A program made the translations under genes and the position numbers. A stretch of DNA of 46,417 nucleotides, taken from positions 1 through 46,417 of the forward strand of contig NZ_FQUK01000019.1 of NCBI RefSeq assembly GCF_900129205.1, given 5' to 3'. Position 1 is the stretch's first letter, and the number at the start of each line of letters is the position of its first letter. This DNA comes from Thermomonas hydrothermalis. GTDB taxonomy: Bacteria > Pseudomonadota > Gammaproteobacteria > Xanthomonadales > Xanthomonadaceae. This document shows, in pieces, positions 34,398 through 44,181 of the stretch. Under the pieces are notes generated by a model. The model saw only the letters and a program-made list of their open reading frames with translations. It was not told the origin of the DNA and did not search any database.

Positions 34398-35584
34398 GCA
34401 CCAGCACCTTGCCTTTGCCGTCGGCCGATGCGCAGGCCCACAGCGAACGCCTGCGTCGCCACATCCAGGCGCAGATCGTTGCGGCCGGCGGCCATCTGCC
34501 GTTCTGGAAGTTCATGGAGCTGGCGCTGTACGCGCCGGGGCTGGGGTACTACAGCGCCGGTGCGCATAAGTTCGGCCCGGCCGGTGATTTCGTCACCGCG
34601 CCCGAGCTGTCGCCGCTGTTTGCCGCCTGCGTGGCCGATGCGCTGGCCCCGGCTTTGCGACAGGCCGGCAAAGGTGCGGTGTTCATGGAGCTGGGCGGCG
34701 GCAGCGGGGCGTTTGCCGAAGCCTGTCTGACCCGGTTGCAGGACATCGGCGTTTTGCCTGCGCGTTACGCGATCCTGGAGCCCAGCGCCGATCTGCAGCA
34801 GCGGCAGCGTGAGCGGTTGCAGGCGCAGCTGGCCCCGGCGCTGTTTGCCCGGGTGGAGTGGCTGCAGGGGCCGATCGAGCAGCCCTGGAATGGCGTGCTG
34901 TTTGCCAACGAAGTGCTTGATGCCTTGCCCACGCCGCGGTTCGTGCTGCGCGGTGGGGTGGTGCACGAGGAATGCGTGGGACTGGACGGCGATGGCCGGT
35001 TCGTGCGCTGCGAGCAGCCAGCCGATCCGCTGTTGGTGCAGGCCGTGGAGCGGATCCGTGCGCGCCTGCCGCAGCCACTTCCGGATGGCTACCGCAGCGA
35101 GGTGTTGGCGCAGCTGCCGTACTGGTTGCAGGCGGTGGTCGGTGGCCTGCGCAACGGGGCGCTGCTGTTCGTCGATTATGGCTATGCCCGGCAGGAGTAC
35201 TACCTGCCCGAGCGCAGCGACGGCACCCTGCGGGCGTTTAGGCAGCATCACCTGATCGAGGATGTCTTTGCCTGGCCGGGCCTGCAGGACATCACCGCTT
35301 CGGTGGATTTCACCGCCCTGGCCGAGGCTGGGCTGGCGGCAGGCTTTGAGTTTTCCGGCTATTGCGCACAGGCCAGCTTCCTGCTGGCCAACGGTCTGCA
35401 GGCGCATTTGCAGGCGGCCGAGGCGCAGGCCGCCGATGATGTGGCGCGCCACAATCTGCGCCAGCAGGTCAAGCGCCTGACCTTGCCCAGTGAGATGGGC
35501 GAGCGCTTCCAGGTCATGGGGTTCCAGCGCGGCGTCGATCTGGAGCCAGCGTTTGCGCTGGGTGATTTGAGCCACCGGTTGTGA
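34394..35584 (+). CDS. MidA/NDUFAF7-type (DUF185) class I SAM-dependent methyltransferase
   Basis: A 396-residue methyltransferase of the DUF185 family. Characteristic text is PFWKFMELALYAPGLGYYSA, FGPAGDFVTAPELSPLFAAC, the SAM loop VFMELGGGSGAFAEACL, YAILEPSADLQQRQ, VLFANEVLDALPTPRFVLRG and LFVDYGYARQEYYLPERSDG. The mitochondrial homologue dimethylates an arginine of complex I; the bacterial target is not established. It overlaps the PTPS-like gene at its start and the VanZ-like gene at its end. Confidence 0.9.
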   Translation: MSTSTLPLPSADAQAHSERLRRHIQAQIVAAGGHLPFWKFMELALYAPGLGYYSAGAHKFGPAGDFVTAPELSPLFAACVADALAPALRQAGKGAVFMELGGGSGAFAEACLTRLQDIGVLPARYAILEPSADLQQRQRERLQAQLAPALFARVEWLQGPIEQPWNGVLFANEVLDALPTPRFVLRGGVVHEECVGLDGDGRFVRCEQPADPLLVQAVERIRARLPQPLPDGYRSEVLAQLPYWLQAVVGGLRNGALLFVDYGYARQEYYLPERSDGTLRAFRQHHLIEDVFAWPGLQDITASVDFTALAEAGLAAGFEFSGYCAQASFLLANGLQAHLQAAEAQAADDVARHNLRQQVKRLTLPSEMGERFQVMGFQRGVDLEPAFALGDLSHRL

Positions 35585-36000
35585 GACGCCCGATGTCGCC
35601 CAGGCTGCGTTCGTTCAAGCCGTTTTCTCGCCCTTTGCTGTGGGCCTGCCTGTGGATACTGGCGCTGGCGGCGGTCGTAGTGGCCTCGCTGTTGCCAGGA
35701 TCAGATCTGCCGCAGTGGCAGGTGAGTGACAAGACCGAGCATTTCCTTGCCTACGGTCTGTTGTCGGCCGGTGCGGTGCAGCTGTTCTCGCGGCGCCGCT
35801 CGCTGGTCGTGGTCTGTGTGTTGCTGATCCTGTTGGGCGTGCTGCTGGAGTTTTTGCAGGGCGCGATGGGGCTGGGGCGCACTCAGGACATGCGCGATGC
35901 GCTGGCCAACGGGCTGGGGGTGTTGCTGGGGCTTGCGACCATGTTCATGCCGCTGCGCGATGCGCTGCTCCGGCTGGATGGCTGGCTGTTTCGCCGCTGA
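35581..36000 (+). CDS. VanZ-like membrane protein
   Basis: A 139-residue protein with four hydrophobic segments. The VanZ family pattern is clear in DKTEHFLAYGLLSAGAVQLF, VLLEFLQGAMGLGRTQDMRD and ALANGLGVLLGLATMF (D..D/N motif). Function is unknown for stand-alone members. GTG 35581 overlaps the methyltransferase stop; ATG 35593 is an alternative. Convergent with cca, 26 bp away. Confidence 0.85.
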   Translation: MRRPMSPRLRSFKPFSRPLLWACLWILALAAVVVASLLPGSDLPQWQVSDKTEHFLAYGLLSAGAVQLFSRRRSLVVVCVLLILLGVLLEFLQGAMGLGRTQDMRDALANGLGVLLGLATMFMPLRDALLRLDGWLFRR

Positions 36001-36025
36001 TACCGCCGGATGCTTGGGCGGTCTT

Positions 36026-37291
36026 TCAGCACAGTGCCGCGCGCGCTGCGGCGATCGCCTCGATCCGGGCCTGGCGCAGGGCCTGACCGAAGGCCGGTCC
36101 GGTCAGCCCATGCGCTGCGATCGTCTCGCCGCGCACTGACAGCGCCGCAGCGTGCAGCCGGCGCAGCCATTGCGCCTGCGGGTAGGGGCTGTCGGCAAGA
36201 CCGGCGCGACCACGGGCATCTGCTTCGCACACGGTGGCCAGTTGGTCGATCCGGGCCGGCTTGCGGAAGCCGTCGCAGCGGTTGATCAGGTCGTGCACGG
36301 TGGCCGGCCTGAGTTCAGCGATGCGGTGCACGTTGAGGTGTTCACGGCAGGCCAGCAGTGCCAGCGTGCGGTGTTCGCCGGGTGTTTTCAGACGCTCGCT
36401 CAGCGCCTGTACCGGGGCGACGCCGCGCTGTTCGTGCATGAGGTGGCGGGGCAGCTCGGCCGCCGGGGTGAGCGCCTTGCCGAGGTCATGGCAAAGCGCG
36501 GCATAGCCGATCAGGTCATCGCCCGGGGCCAGCTGTGCGGCCATGTCGCAGACCAGTTCACAATGCCGGCCGGTGTCCACCTCCGGGTGGTATTCGGGGC
36601 GCTGCGGGATGCCGTACAGGGCATCGACTTCCGGCAATACGGTGCGTAAGGCATCGGCAGCGCGCAGGGTGCGCAGAAATGCCGACGGTGCCGGGCTGCG
36701 CAGCGCTTTGGCCAGTTCCTGCCAGACCCGCTCCGGGGTCAGCGTGGTGAGCTCCCCGCTTGCGGCCATCTGCTGCATCAGCGTCAGTGTCCCGGCGTCC
36801 ACCGTAAAGCCCAACTTGGCCAGTTGCGCCATGAAGCGTGCCGCGCGCAGCACCCGCAGGGGGTCTTCGACGAATGCGTCGCTGACGTGGCGCAGCCGGC
36901 GCGCCTGCAGATCGTGGAGGCCGCCGAATGGGTCGATCAGTTGGCCATCGGCGGACTGGGCGATGGCATTGATGGTGAAGTCACGACGGCGCAGGTCATC
37001 TTCAAGGGTGACCCCAGGGTCGGCATGCACCACAAACCCGGTGTGGCCAAGCCCGCGCTTACGTTCGGTGCGGGCCAGTGCGTATTCCTCGCCGGTCTCA
37101 GGGTGCAGGAATACCGGGAACTCGCGGCCGACCTGTCGGAAGCCGGCGGACAGCATGTCCTGCACACTGGCGCCGACCACCACGAAGTCGCGGTCGCCGG
37201 GCGGCAGCCCGAGCAGGGCATCGCGCACGGCGCCGCCGACCAGATACACCTGCACGGAGGCCGGCAGCAGCGAAGGGGGCATCGGGATCAT
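36026..37291 (-). CDS. cca: Multifunctional CCA-adding tRNA nucleotidyltransferase
   Basis: A 421-residue class II nucleotidyltransferase that repairs or adds CCA to tRNA 3' ends. [26 protein letters not shown] carries the GG and DxD motifs; [11 protein letters not shown] and [18 protein letters not shown] follow. The C-terminal part has a [17 protein letters not shown] and [14 protein letters not shown]-phosphohydrolase domain, as in E. coli Cca. Start ATG 37291 overlaps the stop of slt by four bases. Confidence 0.96.
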   Translation of the reverse strand: MIPMPPSLLPASVQVYLVGGAVRDALLGLPPGDRDFVVVGASVQDMLSAGFRQVGREFPVFLHPETGEEYALARTERKRGLGHTGFVVHADPGVTLEDDLRRRDFTINAIAQSADGQLIDPFGGLHDLQARRLRHVSDAFVEDPLRVLRAARFMAQLAKLGFTVDAGTLTLMQQMAASGELTTLTPERVWQELAKALRSPAPSAFLRTLRAADALRTVLPEVDALYGIPQRPEYHPEVDTGRHCELVCDMAAQLAPGDDLIGYAALCHDLGKALTPAAELPRHLMHEQRGVAPVQALSERLKTPGEHRTLALLACREHLNVHRIAELRPATVHDLINRCDGFRKPARIDQLATVCEADARGRAGLADSPYPQAQWLRRLHAAALSVRGETIAAHGLTGPAFGQALRQARIEAIAAARAALC

Positions 37292-39315
37292 GGACGGGAC
37301 GGTTGCGGAGACGGTGTGGGATTGGCGGCGGGGCAGACGAAGCCGGTGCGGGGGGCATCGAAGCGGCCGCGCAGGCGGTCGCTGACCCGCAGCGCGGTGC
37401 CCTGCAGGCGCCAGTCGTACAGCACGCTGAAGGCCAGCACCCGGGCCACGTAGTCGCGGGTTTCGCGGTAGGGGATGGTTTCGATCCAGAAATCGGTATC
37501 CAGGGCCGGGCGCTGTGCCCGCCAGCGATCAACCGCGGCCGATCCGGCGTTGTAAGCCGCGATGGCGTAGGCGGGCTGGCTGCCGTAGCGGTCCAGCAAC
37601 TGGCGCAGATAGACGCTGCCGAGCGTGATGTTGGTGACCGGATCCAGCAGTGCGTCCGGGCCGGACCAGGGCAGGCCCAGCTGGGCCGCGATAGTGCGGC
37701 CGGTGTCTGGCAGCAGCTGCATCAGACCGCGGGCATCGGCGCTCGAGCGTGCCTGTGGGTCGAACACGCTTTCGGCGCGGATCTCGGCAATCACCCAGGC
37801 GGGGTCGAGGCCATTGCGGGCGGCCTCGCGCTGCACGATGTCGGTATAGGCCAGCGGGAAGCGCAGGACATACAGTGCCTGCTCGTCCGGGTAGCGCTGG
37901 TTGCCGACATTGACCAGGCCAAACACGCCGCGGTCGTACCAGCCGTTGTCTTGCGCCAGTTCCACCGCCAGCCGGCGTTGTGGCGCATCCAGCCGGGCCA
38001 GCAGCGCGTTCCATTCGCGTAACGCCCAACTGCGCCGGTTGAGCTGGTAGAGCTGCAGGGCACGCAGCAGGCCCGGATCGCGGGCCAGCGCCTGCTTTGC
38101 GCCAACGCTGCCCTCGAGTGGGCGCGGGCATAAGGCATAGGGCAGCCCCAGTCGGTCGGCGGCGAGGAAGCCGTGGAATTCCGGGCGTGTGGCCGCCTGT
38201 GCATACAGCGCCCGGGCGCCATCGGCATCGCCGGTCAGTTCGTGCACGCGTGCGGCCAGATACAGCCAGCGGCTGTCGCTGCGCTGGGCTGGCGACAGCC
38301 GATCCAAGGCGGCGCGTACCGCCGGCCAGTCGGCGCGTGCCAGCGCCTGCCGCAGCCGCCATTCGCGCAGCAGGTCGTCCTCGGCGCTGGCTGGAACCGC
38401 CGCCAGCCGGCGCTCGGCATCGGGCAGGTAAGACGCCAGCGACCACAGCGCAATCTGCTGGCGCACCTTGCCCTGGGCTATGGCATCCAGCCCAAGCACC
38501 TGGGCCACGTCCGGCAGCAGGCGTTCAGCACGGTCAGGGTCTGTCTTGGCCAACCGGGACAGGGCCAGCACAGCCACGCGCTGGCTGCGCGCGGTCTTGG
38601 GCCATTGGCGGATGTCGCCACCGGGGGCATCGAGGTAGTCGGCATAGGCCAGGGCGAGGGCGGCCTGGTCGGGTGGCAGGCCTTGGGCAATGCGGCGCAT
38701 GACCCCGGTCTGGGCGGCGTCCAGCGCCTTGTCGAAGCGCTCCCAGCGCAGCGCATCGTCCAGGCCACCGCGGGCGGCGAGCAGGGCGAAGGGAGCATCG
38801 CACTGCGCAGGCAGGGACGCGCCGCTGCTGCGCCAGAGCGACTGCGCCTGACGATCCCAATCGGCATCGACACGATCCAGCATCATCAATGCCTGCAGGC
38901 GCAGGCAGCGCAGTGCCGGGCTTTCGATGCGGCTGTCCCAGGCGTCCAGGAATGCTTGCCACTCATTGCGCCGGGCCAAGGCCGCCAGCCAGTCGCTGCG
39001 AAATGCCTCGGCCACAGGTTCGCCGGCATGGGCGGTCAGGAACGCGCGGCCGCGCGTCAGAGGCAGGGTGTCCAGCTGCGGCCGCAGGGCGGCGTATTCC
39101 AGCCAGCCGGCCAGGGGTTGGCCCTGAAAACCGGCCAGTGCCAGATCGTCGAGGCGGCTTTGGTCGGTGGCGGCAAAGGCGGCACGCAGGGCTGGATCGG
39201 GCGGCGGGATGCGTACCGTCGGCCGGAGTGGTGACGCGGGTGTGGTCTGGGCCAGTGCGGTGCCGGTCATCGCCAGCAGCAGCCACAGCAGCCGGGGGAA
39301 TGCGTGCTTGTGCAT
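37288..39315 (-). CDS. slt: Soluble lytic murein transglycosylase (Slt70-like)
   Basis: A 675-residue periplasmic enzyme that cleaves peptidoglycan glycan strands to 1,6-anhydromuropeptides. The signal peptide is [20 protein letters not shown]; a long helical U-domain follows (about residues 40-480, the superhelical ring). The SLT domain carries the catalytic Glu in [17 protein letters not shown] (near residue 512), [11 protein letters not shown] and [17 protein letters not shown]. Start ATG 39315 is chosen for the signal peptide. Stop overlaps the cca start; the two are probably co-transcribed. Confidence 0.95.
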   Translation of the reverse strand: MHKHAFPRLLWLLLAMTGTALAQTTPASPLRPTVRIPPPDPALRAAFAATDQSRLDDLALAGFQGQPLAGWLEYAALRPQLDTLPLTRGRAFLTAHAGEPVAEAFRSDWLAALARRNEWQAFLDAWDSRIESPALRCLRLQALMMLDRVDADWDRQAQSLWRSSGASLPAQCDAPFALLAARGGLDDALRWERFDKALDAAQTGVMRRIAQGLPPDQAALALAYADYLDAPGGDIRQWPKTARSQRVAVLALSRLAKTDPDRAERLLPDVAQVLGLDAIAQGKVRQQIALWSLASYLPDAERRLAAVPASAEDDLLREWRLRQALARADWPAVRAALDRLSPAQRSDSRWLYLAARVHELTGDADGARALYAQAATRPEFHGFLAADRLGLPYALCPRPLEGSVGAKQALARDPGLLRALQLYQLNRRSWALREWNALLARLDAPQRRLAVELAQDNGWYDRGVFGLVNVGNQRYPDEQALYVLRFPLAYTDIVQREAARNGLDPAWVIAEIRAESVFDPQARSSADARGLMQLLPDTGRTIAAQLGLPWSGPDALLDPVTNITLGSVYLRQLLDRYGSQPAYAIAAYNAGSAAVDRWRAQRPALDTDFWIETIPYRETRDYVARVLAFSVLYDWRLQGTALRVSDRLRGRFDAPRTGFVCPAANPTPSPQPSRP

Positions 39316-39374
39316 GCGCCGACTATAGCCGAGCATGCCGGCACGCTTGGTGAGCATTGACGTGAGCGATTGCG

Positions 39375-40169
39375 ATGACGTTTTTCCCGATTTATCTGGC
39401 GCTAGGCGCCGTGGCGGGCCTGCTGGCCGGGTTGCTGGGAATCGGTGGCGGGCTGGTGCTGGTCGCGGCGCTGGCCTGGCTGCTGCCCTGGCAAGGGGTA
39501 TCGCCGGAGGCGGCCATGCATGCGGCACTGGCCAGTTCGCTGGCGAGCATCGTGCTGACCGCGGCTGCTTCCGCACGGGCGCATCACCGGCGTGGCAGTG
39601 TGCTGTGGCCGACGGTGGCCTGGTTGGCGCCAGGCATGATGCTGGGCGGCTGGCTGGGCAGCCGGCTGGCGATCGCGCTCAGTGGTGATGTGCTGCGCTG
39701 GGGCGTGGCCGGCTACTGCGTGGTGGTGGCGCTGGAGCTGCTACGGCCACGTCCGGCGACGGCAGCCCATGCCACGGAGGCCCCGCGCGGGGTGGGCTAT
39801 AGCCTGGCTGGCGTCGGCATCGGCGCGGTATCGGCGATCGTCGGCATCGGCGGTGGCAGCTTGACCGTGCCCTTGCTGATCTGGCGCGGCGTGGTGCCGG
39901 TCAGGGCCGTCGGCACGTCGTCAGCGTGCGGGGTCTTCATCGGTCTGGCCAGTGCCGCAGGCTATGCCATGCAGGCACCGGCGGGCGCTCTACCGCTGCC
40001 CGGGGCGGTGGGGTATGTGTATCTGCCGGCGGCCATCGGGGTGGCGCTGACGTCGATTCTGGCCGCGCCCTACGGCACTCGGTTGGCGCATGCGCTCAGC
40101 GCCGACGCCCTGCGGCGGGTGTTTGCCGGTTTTCTGCTGCTGGTGGCGGCGGGGTTTGTCTGGCGATGA
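39375..40169 (+). CDS. TSUP (TauE/SafE) family permease
   Basis: A 264-residue integral membrane protein with about eight hydrophobic segments in two repeats. Each repeat has the TSUP signature: GLLAGLLGIGGGLVLVAAL at the start and GIGAVSAIVGIGGGSLTVPL in the middle. GTSSACGVFIGLASAAGY is also characteristic. Members export or import sulfite, taurine-derived or other organosulfur anions; substrate here is unknown. It stands between divergent slt and the convergent EEP-family gene. Confidence 0.9.
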   Translation: MTFFPIYLALGAVAGLLAGLLGIGGGLVLVAALAWLLPWQGVSPEAAMHAALASSLASIVLTAAASARAHHRRGSVLWPTVAWLAPGMMLGGWLGSRLAIALSGDVLRWGVAGYCVVVALELLRPRPATAAHATEAPRGVGYSLAGVGIGAVSAIVGIGGGSLTVPLLIWRGVVPVRAVGTSSACGVFIGLASAAGYAMQAPAGALPLPGAVGYVYLPAAIGVALTSILAAPYGTRLAHALSADALRRVFAGFLLLVAAGFVWR

Positions 40170-40211
40170 TGCGTTGCGAACGGGGATAGGTGCGGCGCTG
40201 GTTTTTGCCCG

Positions 40212-40985
40212 TCATGGTGTGCGTTCGGCTGCCAGCGCGTGCTCCGGGACGTCCAGTGTGGCTGACAGGGCCAGGTGGTCCGACTGTGCAGCGGGCAACG
40301 CGTCCAGAGCGTGAAGATGTAGCGCCGGCGTCACCAGCAGGTAGTCGATGGCCCGCTGCGGGCGCCAGGCCGGGAAGGTGGGCAGGGGCCGGGTTGGCGG
40401 TTGCAGCAGGGTCTTTCGAAACAGCACTTGCAGCTCCGGGCGTGTCGGCTCGCAGTTGAAATCGCCCATCAGGACTGCGTGCGGGGCATCGGCCAGCCGC
40501 TCGGCGATGCATTCCAGCTGGAGGCGGCGCGACTGGGCGCCGAGTGAAAGATGGGCGATGGCGACCACCAGACCCGCCTTGCCGGGGCCGAAGCGAGCCA
40601 GCAGCAGGCCACGGCCCTTGACCCGGCCCGGCAGCGGATGGTCTTCCACCCGCACTGGCGGCAGCCGGCTGAGCAGGCCATTGGCGCTGGAGGCGACAGT
40701 GCCAACGCGGCGGTTGGTCTGGTGGCTCCAGTAGGGGAACCCGGCCCGTTCGGCCAGGTAATGGGTCTGGTTGGTGAAGCCAGAGCGCAGGCTGCCGGGG
40801 TCGGCTTCCTGCAGGCCGACGATGTCGTGTTCGCGCGCCAGTGTGGCGATCTGGTCCAGGGCGTTGCGCTTGTTGCCGGCGGGCAGGATGTGCGACCAGC
40901 TACGGGTCAGATAGTCGCGGTAGCCGCGGGTACTGGCGCCGGCCTGGATATTGGCGCTCAGTAACCGCAGCCGGCGGGTGGGCAT
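40212..40985 (-). CDS. Endonuclease/exonuclease/phosphatase-family protein
   Basis: A 257-residue metal-dependent phosphodiesterase fold. LRLLSANIQAG, then VGLQEADPGSL (metal Glu), VAIAHLSLGAQSRRLQL (His-Leu), VLMGDFNCEP (Asp, Asn) and AQSDHLALSATL (terminal catalytic SDH) are the standard motifs. There is no signal peptide. Substrate could be DNA, phospholipid or inositol phosphate and cannot be told. It follows dsbA by 13 bp on the same strand; the cytochrome c4-dsbA-dsbA-EEP order is common in this family. Confidence 0.9.
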   Translation of the reverse strand: MPTRRLRLLSANIQAGASTRGYRDYLTRSWSHILPAGNKRNALDQIATLAREHDIVGLQEADPGSLRSGFTNQTHYLAERAGFPYWSHQTNRRVGTVASSANGLLSRLPPVRVEDHPLPGRVKGRGLLLARFGPGKAGLVVAIAHLSLGAQSRRLQLECIAERLADAPHAVLMGDFNCEPTRPELQVLFRKTLLQPPTRPLPTFPAWRPQRAIDYLLVTPALHLHALDALPAAQSDHLALSATLDVPEHALAAERTP

Positions 40986-40998
40986 GTGCGTGCCAGGT

Positions 40999-41844
40999 TC
41001 AGCCCTGCGGCGCAGGCGTGGTCGTGGCGGCTTGCGAGGCGGCGGGCTGGGCCGTCAGCTTGGCGCGTTCGGCCACGATCAGCTGGTAGAGGACGCGGAA
41101 CATGTCTTCCACCGATTTGCCTTTCACCCGGTAACGGCCATTGACCAGGAAGGTCGGGGTGCCCATCTGGTCACCATTGGCGAACGCCGCCTGCATGTAC
41201 TGGCGCGCACGGTTGACTTTGGTGGCCACCGCAAAGCTTTCCATGCTGCTCAAAAACTGCTGCGGATCGACGCCGTAGTTGGCGTAAAAGGCGGCGATCT
41301 GTTCCGGGGTATCCATGCCGCGTTCGCCCTTGAGGGTCTGGTCGACATGGATGGCGCGGAACAGGGCATCGTGGGTCTTTTCTTCCACGCCCATGGCCTG
41401 CGCGGCGTAGAACGCCTTGGCGTAGTTATCCCACATCGAGCCAAACGCGGCCGGCACGTAAACGAAGTGCACGTCCGCAGGCAGCTTGGCCTTCATCGCG
41501 CTCACGGTGGGTTGAACCGCGGCGCAGAACGGGCAGACGTAGCCGAAGAACTCCACCACTTCGACTTTGCCCGGCGGCGTGTCGAACGGCTCGCCATTCG
41601 GGATCACCACATAGTCCACGCCTTCCACCGGCGGCGGCGCCTTGGCGGCAGCGGCTTCGACTGCCTTCCAGGCGGCTTCGGCCTGGGCTTTGCGCTGCGG
41701 ATCCTCGGCACTGACCGGCTTGCTGGCGGGCACGCTGGTGCTGGTCGCAGTGGCGGCGGCCGGGGTTGAAGGGGTGGACTCGTTTTTGCAGGCAGCCAGT
41801 GGCAGCAGGGCGAGCAGGAGCAGGGCAGAACGAAGCAACGTCAT
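40999..41844 (-). CDS. dsbA: DsbA-type thiol:disulfide oxidoreductase, lipoprotein form
   Basis: A 281-residue periplasmic thioredoxin-fold oxidase. The signal peptide MTLLRSALLLLALLPLAAC ends in a lipobox, so it is probably membrane-anchored. A Thr/Ser/Pro linker (to about residue 70) precedes the domain. The active site is FFGYVCPFCAAV (CPFC near residue 104), with the cis-proline in MGTPTFLVNG. Four-base overlap (ATGA, 41841-41844) joins it to the upstream DsbA paralogue. Tail residues (Ala/Thr/Pro) are low complexity. Confidence 0.93.
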   Translation of the reverse strand: MTLLRSALLLLALLPLAACKNESTPSTPAAATATSTSVPASKPVSAEDPQRKAQAEAAWKAVEAAAAKAPPPVEGVDYVVIPNGEPFDTPPGKVEVVEFFGYVCPFCAAVQPTVSAMKAKLPADVHFVYVPAAFGSMWDNYAKAFYAAQAMGVEEKTHDALFRAIHVDQTLKGERGMDTPEQIAAFYANYGVDPQQFLSSMESFAVATKVNRARQYMQAAFANGDQMGTPTFLVNGRYRVKGKSVEDMFRVLYQLIVAERAKLTAQPAASQAATTTPAPQG

Positions 41845-42584
41845 GGCAGGGATGATCGGTCAGTGACGGGGGGCGGGACGCGCCGGGGACTTGCCCGCAG
41901 GGGTGCTGACGCAGGCTTGGTCGGCGTGGGCTTGGCCGGTGCGGGCTGGGCCGGCGCCAGGGCAGCCACCACCTTGCGCGCATTGTCCAGCAGGTTCTGA
42001 TAGCTGTTGCCAAGGATCTGGTAGCGGCCAGCCACGATCAGGGTGGGCGTGCCTTCCACCTCGGTGCGGCGTTCAAACTCGAAGGCGGCGCGCAGGGCGT
42101 CCAGCTGGGCGGCCTCATCCTGCCAGGCGGCCTTCAGGGCGGTTGTGTTGACGCCCCTGACCGTGCTGGCAAATGCCAGGATCTGCGGGCCGCTGGCGGT
42201 GCGCGGCAGCTCGCCGGTGTCGTGGATAGCGGCGAACAGGCGCGGATGTAGCAGATCCAGCGCGCCGGCCTTGCGGGCGGCGAAGTAGATGCGCGCCCAG
42301 GGGTCGTTGCGATCGGAGACCCACGGCACCAGCACCAACCGTGCATGCGGCGGCAGCTGTTTTTCCCAGGCCTTGAGCATCGGCGCGAAATGCGCGCAGT
42401 GCGGGCAGGTGTAGGCGAACACCTCGGCCACTTCCACCATGCCCGGAGGCAGTGGCTGGTAGGGTTGGCCATCGGCCAGGGTGCGGTATTCCACCCCTTC
42501 GGTCAGCCCGGGCAGGGAGGACTGGGCACGCGCAGGCAGCAGTGGCAGCAGGAGCAGCGCCAGGGTCAGCAGCAGTGTCCGCAT
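41841..42584 (-). CDS. DsbA-type thiol:disulfide oxidoreductase, soluble form
   Basis: A 247-residue periplasmic protein with signal peptide MRTLLLTLALLLLPLLPARA. Its active site is FAYTCPHCAHF (CPHC near residue 61), the canonical E. coli DsbA dipeptide, and the cis-Pro is in EGTPTLIVAG. The C-terminal 45 residues are Pro/Ala/Lys-rich (APAKPTPTKPASAP). The paralogue downstream has CPFC, so the two may differ in redox potential or partner. Start ATG 42584 was set at the signal peptide. It follows cytochrome c4 by 53 bp. Confidence 0.93.
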   Translation of the reverse strand: MRTLLLTLALLLLPLLPARAQSSLPGLTEGVEYRTLADGQPYQPLPPGMVEVAEVFAYTCPHCAHFAPMLKAWEKQLPPHARLVLVPWVSDRNDPWARIYFAARKAGALDLLHPRLFAAIHDTGELPRTASGPQILAFASTVRGVNTTALKAAWQDEAAQLDALRAAFEFERRTEVEGTPTLIVAGRYQILGNSYQNLLDNARKVVAALAPAQPAPAKPTPTKPASAPLRASPRRVPPPVTDRSSLP

Positions 42585-42637
42585 TCTCGAAGGCTCCGGG
42601 GGCGTGGGGCAGGCAGCCGGCAGCGCCGGCATACCGG

Positions 42638-43372
42638 TCAGCGTGCGTGCAGCCCTTGCACGTAGCTGGCCAGGGAGCGGATTTCCTCATCGGTGAGCGA
42701 CTTGCTCACCGCGGCCATCAGCTGGAAGTGGGCCGGATTTTTATAGGTGGTGGTGCCGGCGCGGTACTCTTCGAGCCGGCGCGCCACGTAGGTGGCATCC
42801 TGGCCATGCAGGGCCGGGTAGGCCGGGCCGGGGTTGCCGTCGCCGGCCGGGCCGTGGCAGGCCATGCAGGCCGGAATCCCGCGGCTGGCGTCGCCGCCAC
42901 GGAACAGGCGCTCACCCACCTGATAGAACTTCAGGCCCTTGTTGGGGCCGGAGGTGATGAGGGTGTCATCGGCCACGCCAGCGCCGGGCGTCTGCGCGGC
43001 AAACCAGGCGCCGACGTCACGCATGTCCTGCGGGCTGAGCATGCTGGCGAACGGCATCATCACGCCGGCCAGCCCGCTGGTGCGCTGCCCGGTCTTGAAC
43101 AGTTCCAGCTGCTCGGCGATGTAACGCTCGGGCATGCCGGCGATGCGGGGCGCATTCTGCAGCATGGCGTTGCCATCGACGCCGTGGCAGCCAGCGCACA
43201 CCGCAGCCTTGGTCTGGCCTGCCTTGGGGTCGCCCCAGGTTGGCGGTGCCTGCTCCAGTGGCGCGGTCTGAACCGGCGCATTGTCGGGAGCGGCCGAGGG
43301 GGTGCTCTGCGCATACGCGAACGCAGCGAGGGCGAGGCAGGCAACACCGGCAAGGGCGTGGGCAGGACGCAT
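42638..43372 (-). CDS. Dihaem cytochrome c4
   Basis: A 244-residue periplasmic electron carrier. A signal peptide (MRPAHALAGVACLALAAFAYA) is followed by two class I cytochrome c domains. Haem sites are VCAGCHGVDG (near residue 60) and ACMACHGPAG (near 165); axial methionines are in MMPFASMLS and the QLMAAVSKSL region. It should pass electrons to a terminal oxidase. GGAG lies nine bases before ATG 43372. It heads the cytochrome c4-dsbA-dsbA-EEP run and is divergent from engB. Confidence 0.95.
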   Translation of the reverse strand: MRPAHALAGVACLALAAFAYAQSTPSAAPDNAPVQTAPLEQAPPTWGDPKAGQTKAAVCAGCHGVDGNAMLQNAPRIAGMPERYIAEQLELFKTGQRTSGLAGVMMPFASMLSPQDMRDVGAWFAAQTPGAGVADDTLITSGPNKGLKFYQVGERLFRGGDASRGIPACMACHGPAGDGNPGPAYPALHGQDATYVARRLEEYRAGTTTYKNPAHFQLMAAVSKSLTDEEIRSLASYVQGLHAR

Positions 43373-43496
43373 GCAGGACTCCACTGGCGACTGGGGTGTG
43401 ATGAACCGTCGAACAACCTCTGGATTATGGTGGGACGGTGCAAGTCGGTGCAACCACCGGCGGCCGGGTATCGGGGGGACGTGTCATGCTATTGGC

Positions 43497-44135
43497 ATGG
43501 CTGCTCCCAATCCGTTTGCACGCGCGCGCTACCTGCTGGCCGCGCACACTGCTCGTCAACTGCCTGCCGATGGCGGCTTCGAGGTCGCCTTTGCCGGGCG
43601 ATCCAATGCCGGCAAATCGTCTGCCCTGAATGCCCTGTGCCAGCAGAATGCGTTGGCACGGGTGTCGAAGACGCCAGGTCGCACCCAGCAACTGGTGTAT
43701 TTCGAGCTGCCGCAGGCGGCGGGCCGCTATCTGGTGGATCTGCCGGGGTATGGCTATGCCAAGGTGCCGCAGGATCTGCAAGCCCACTGGCAAGCCTTTA
43801 TCGAGGACTATTTCCGCCGGCGCCAGGCGCTGCGTGGACTGGTGGTGGTGATGGACGTCCGCCATCCCCTCAAGGATTACGACCGGCAGATGCTGGACTA
43901 TGCGCAACAGCGCGGCCTGCCGGCCCATGTGCTGTTGACCAAGGCCGATAAACTGGGCCGCGGCGCTGCCGGGAATACCCTGCAGGCAGTGCGGGCGACC
44001 TTGAGCCGGGAGTTTCCGGGCGCGGTCAGTGTGCAGTTGTTCTCTGCTGAAACCCGCCAGGGCGTGGAGACGCTGGCAGAGATCCTGTCCGGTTGGCTTG
44101 CGCTTGCAGACGCGGCGGACATGCCCAAGCCCTGA
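43497..44135 (+). CDS. engB: Ribosome biogenesis GTPase EngB (YihA/YsxC)
   Basis: A 212-residue TrmE-Era-like GTPase required for 50S subunit assembly. G1 is GRSNAGKSS, G2 region SKTPGRTQQL, G3 DLPGYGYAKV, G4 TKADKL and G5 FSAETRQG, all standard. Start ATG 43497 (MAAPNPFARARYLLAAHTAR) is preferred; in-frame codons upstream overlap the cytochrome c4 leader. The engB/cytochrome c4 divergence is a familiar arrangement in gamma-proteobacteria. Confidence 0.96.
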   Translation: MAAPNPFARARYLLAAHTARQLPADGGFEVAFAGRSNAGKSSALNALCQQNALARVSKTPGRTQQLVYFELPQAAGRYLVDLPGYGYAKVPQDLQAHWQAFIEDYFRRRQALRGLVVVMDVRHPLKDYDRQMLDYAQQRGLPAHVLLTKADKLGRGAAGNTLQAVRATLSREFPGAVSVQLFSAETRQGVETLAEILSGWLALADAADMPKP

Positions 44136-44181
44136 GGTGGCAAACCTGCGGCGTGCCTGCTGTGGGTGGCCCGGCCAGGAG

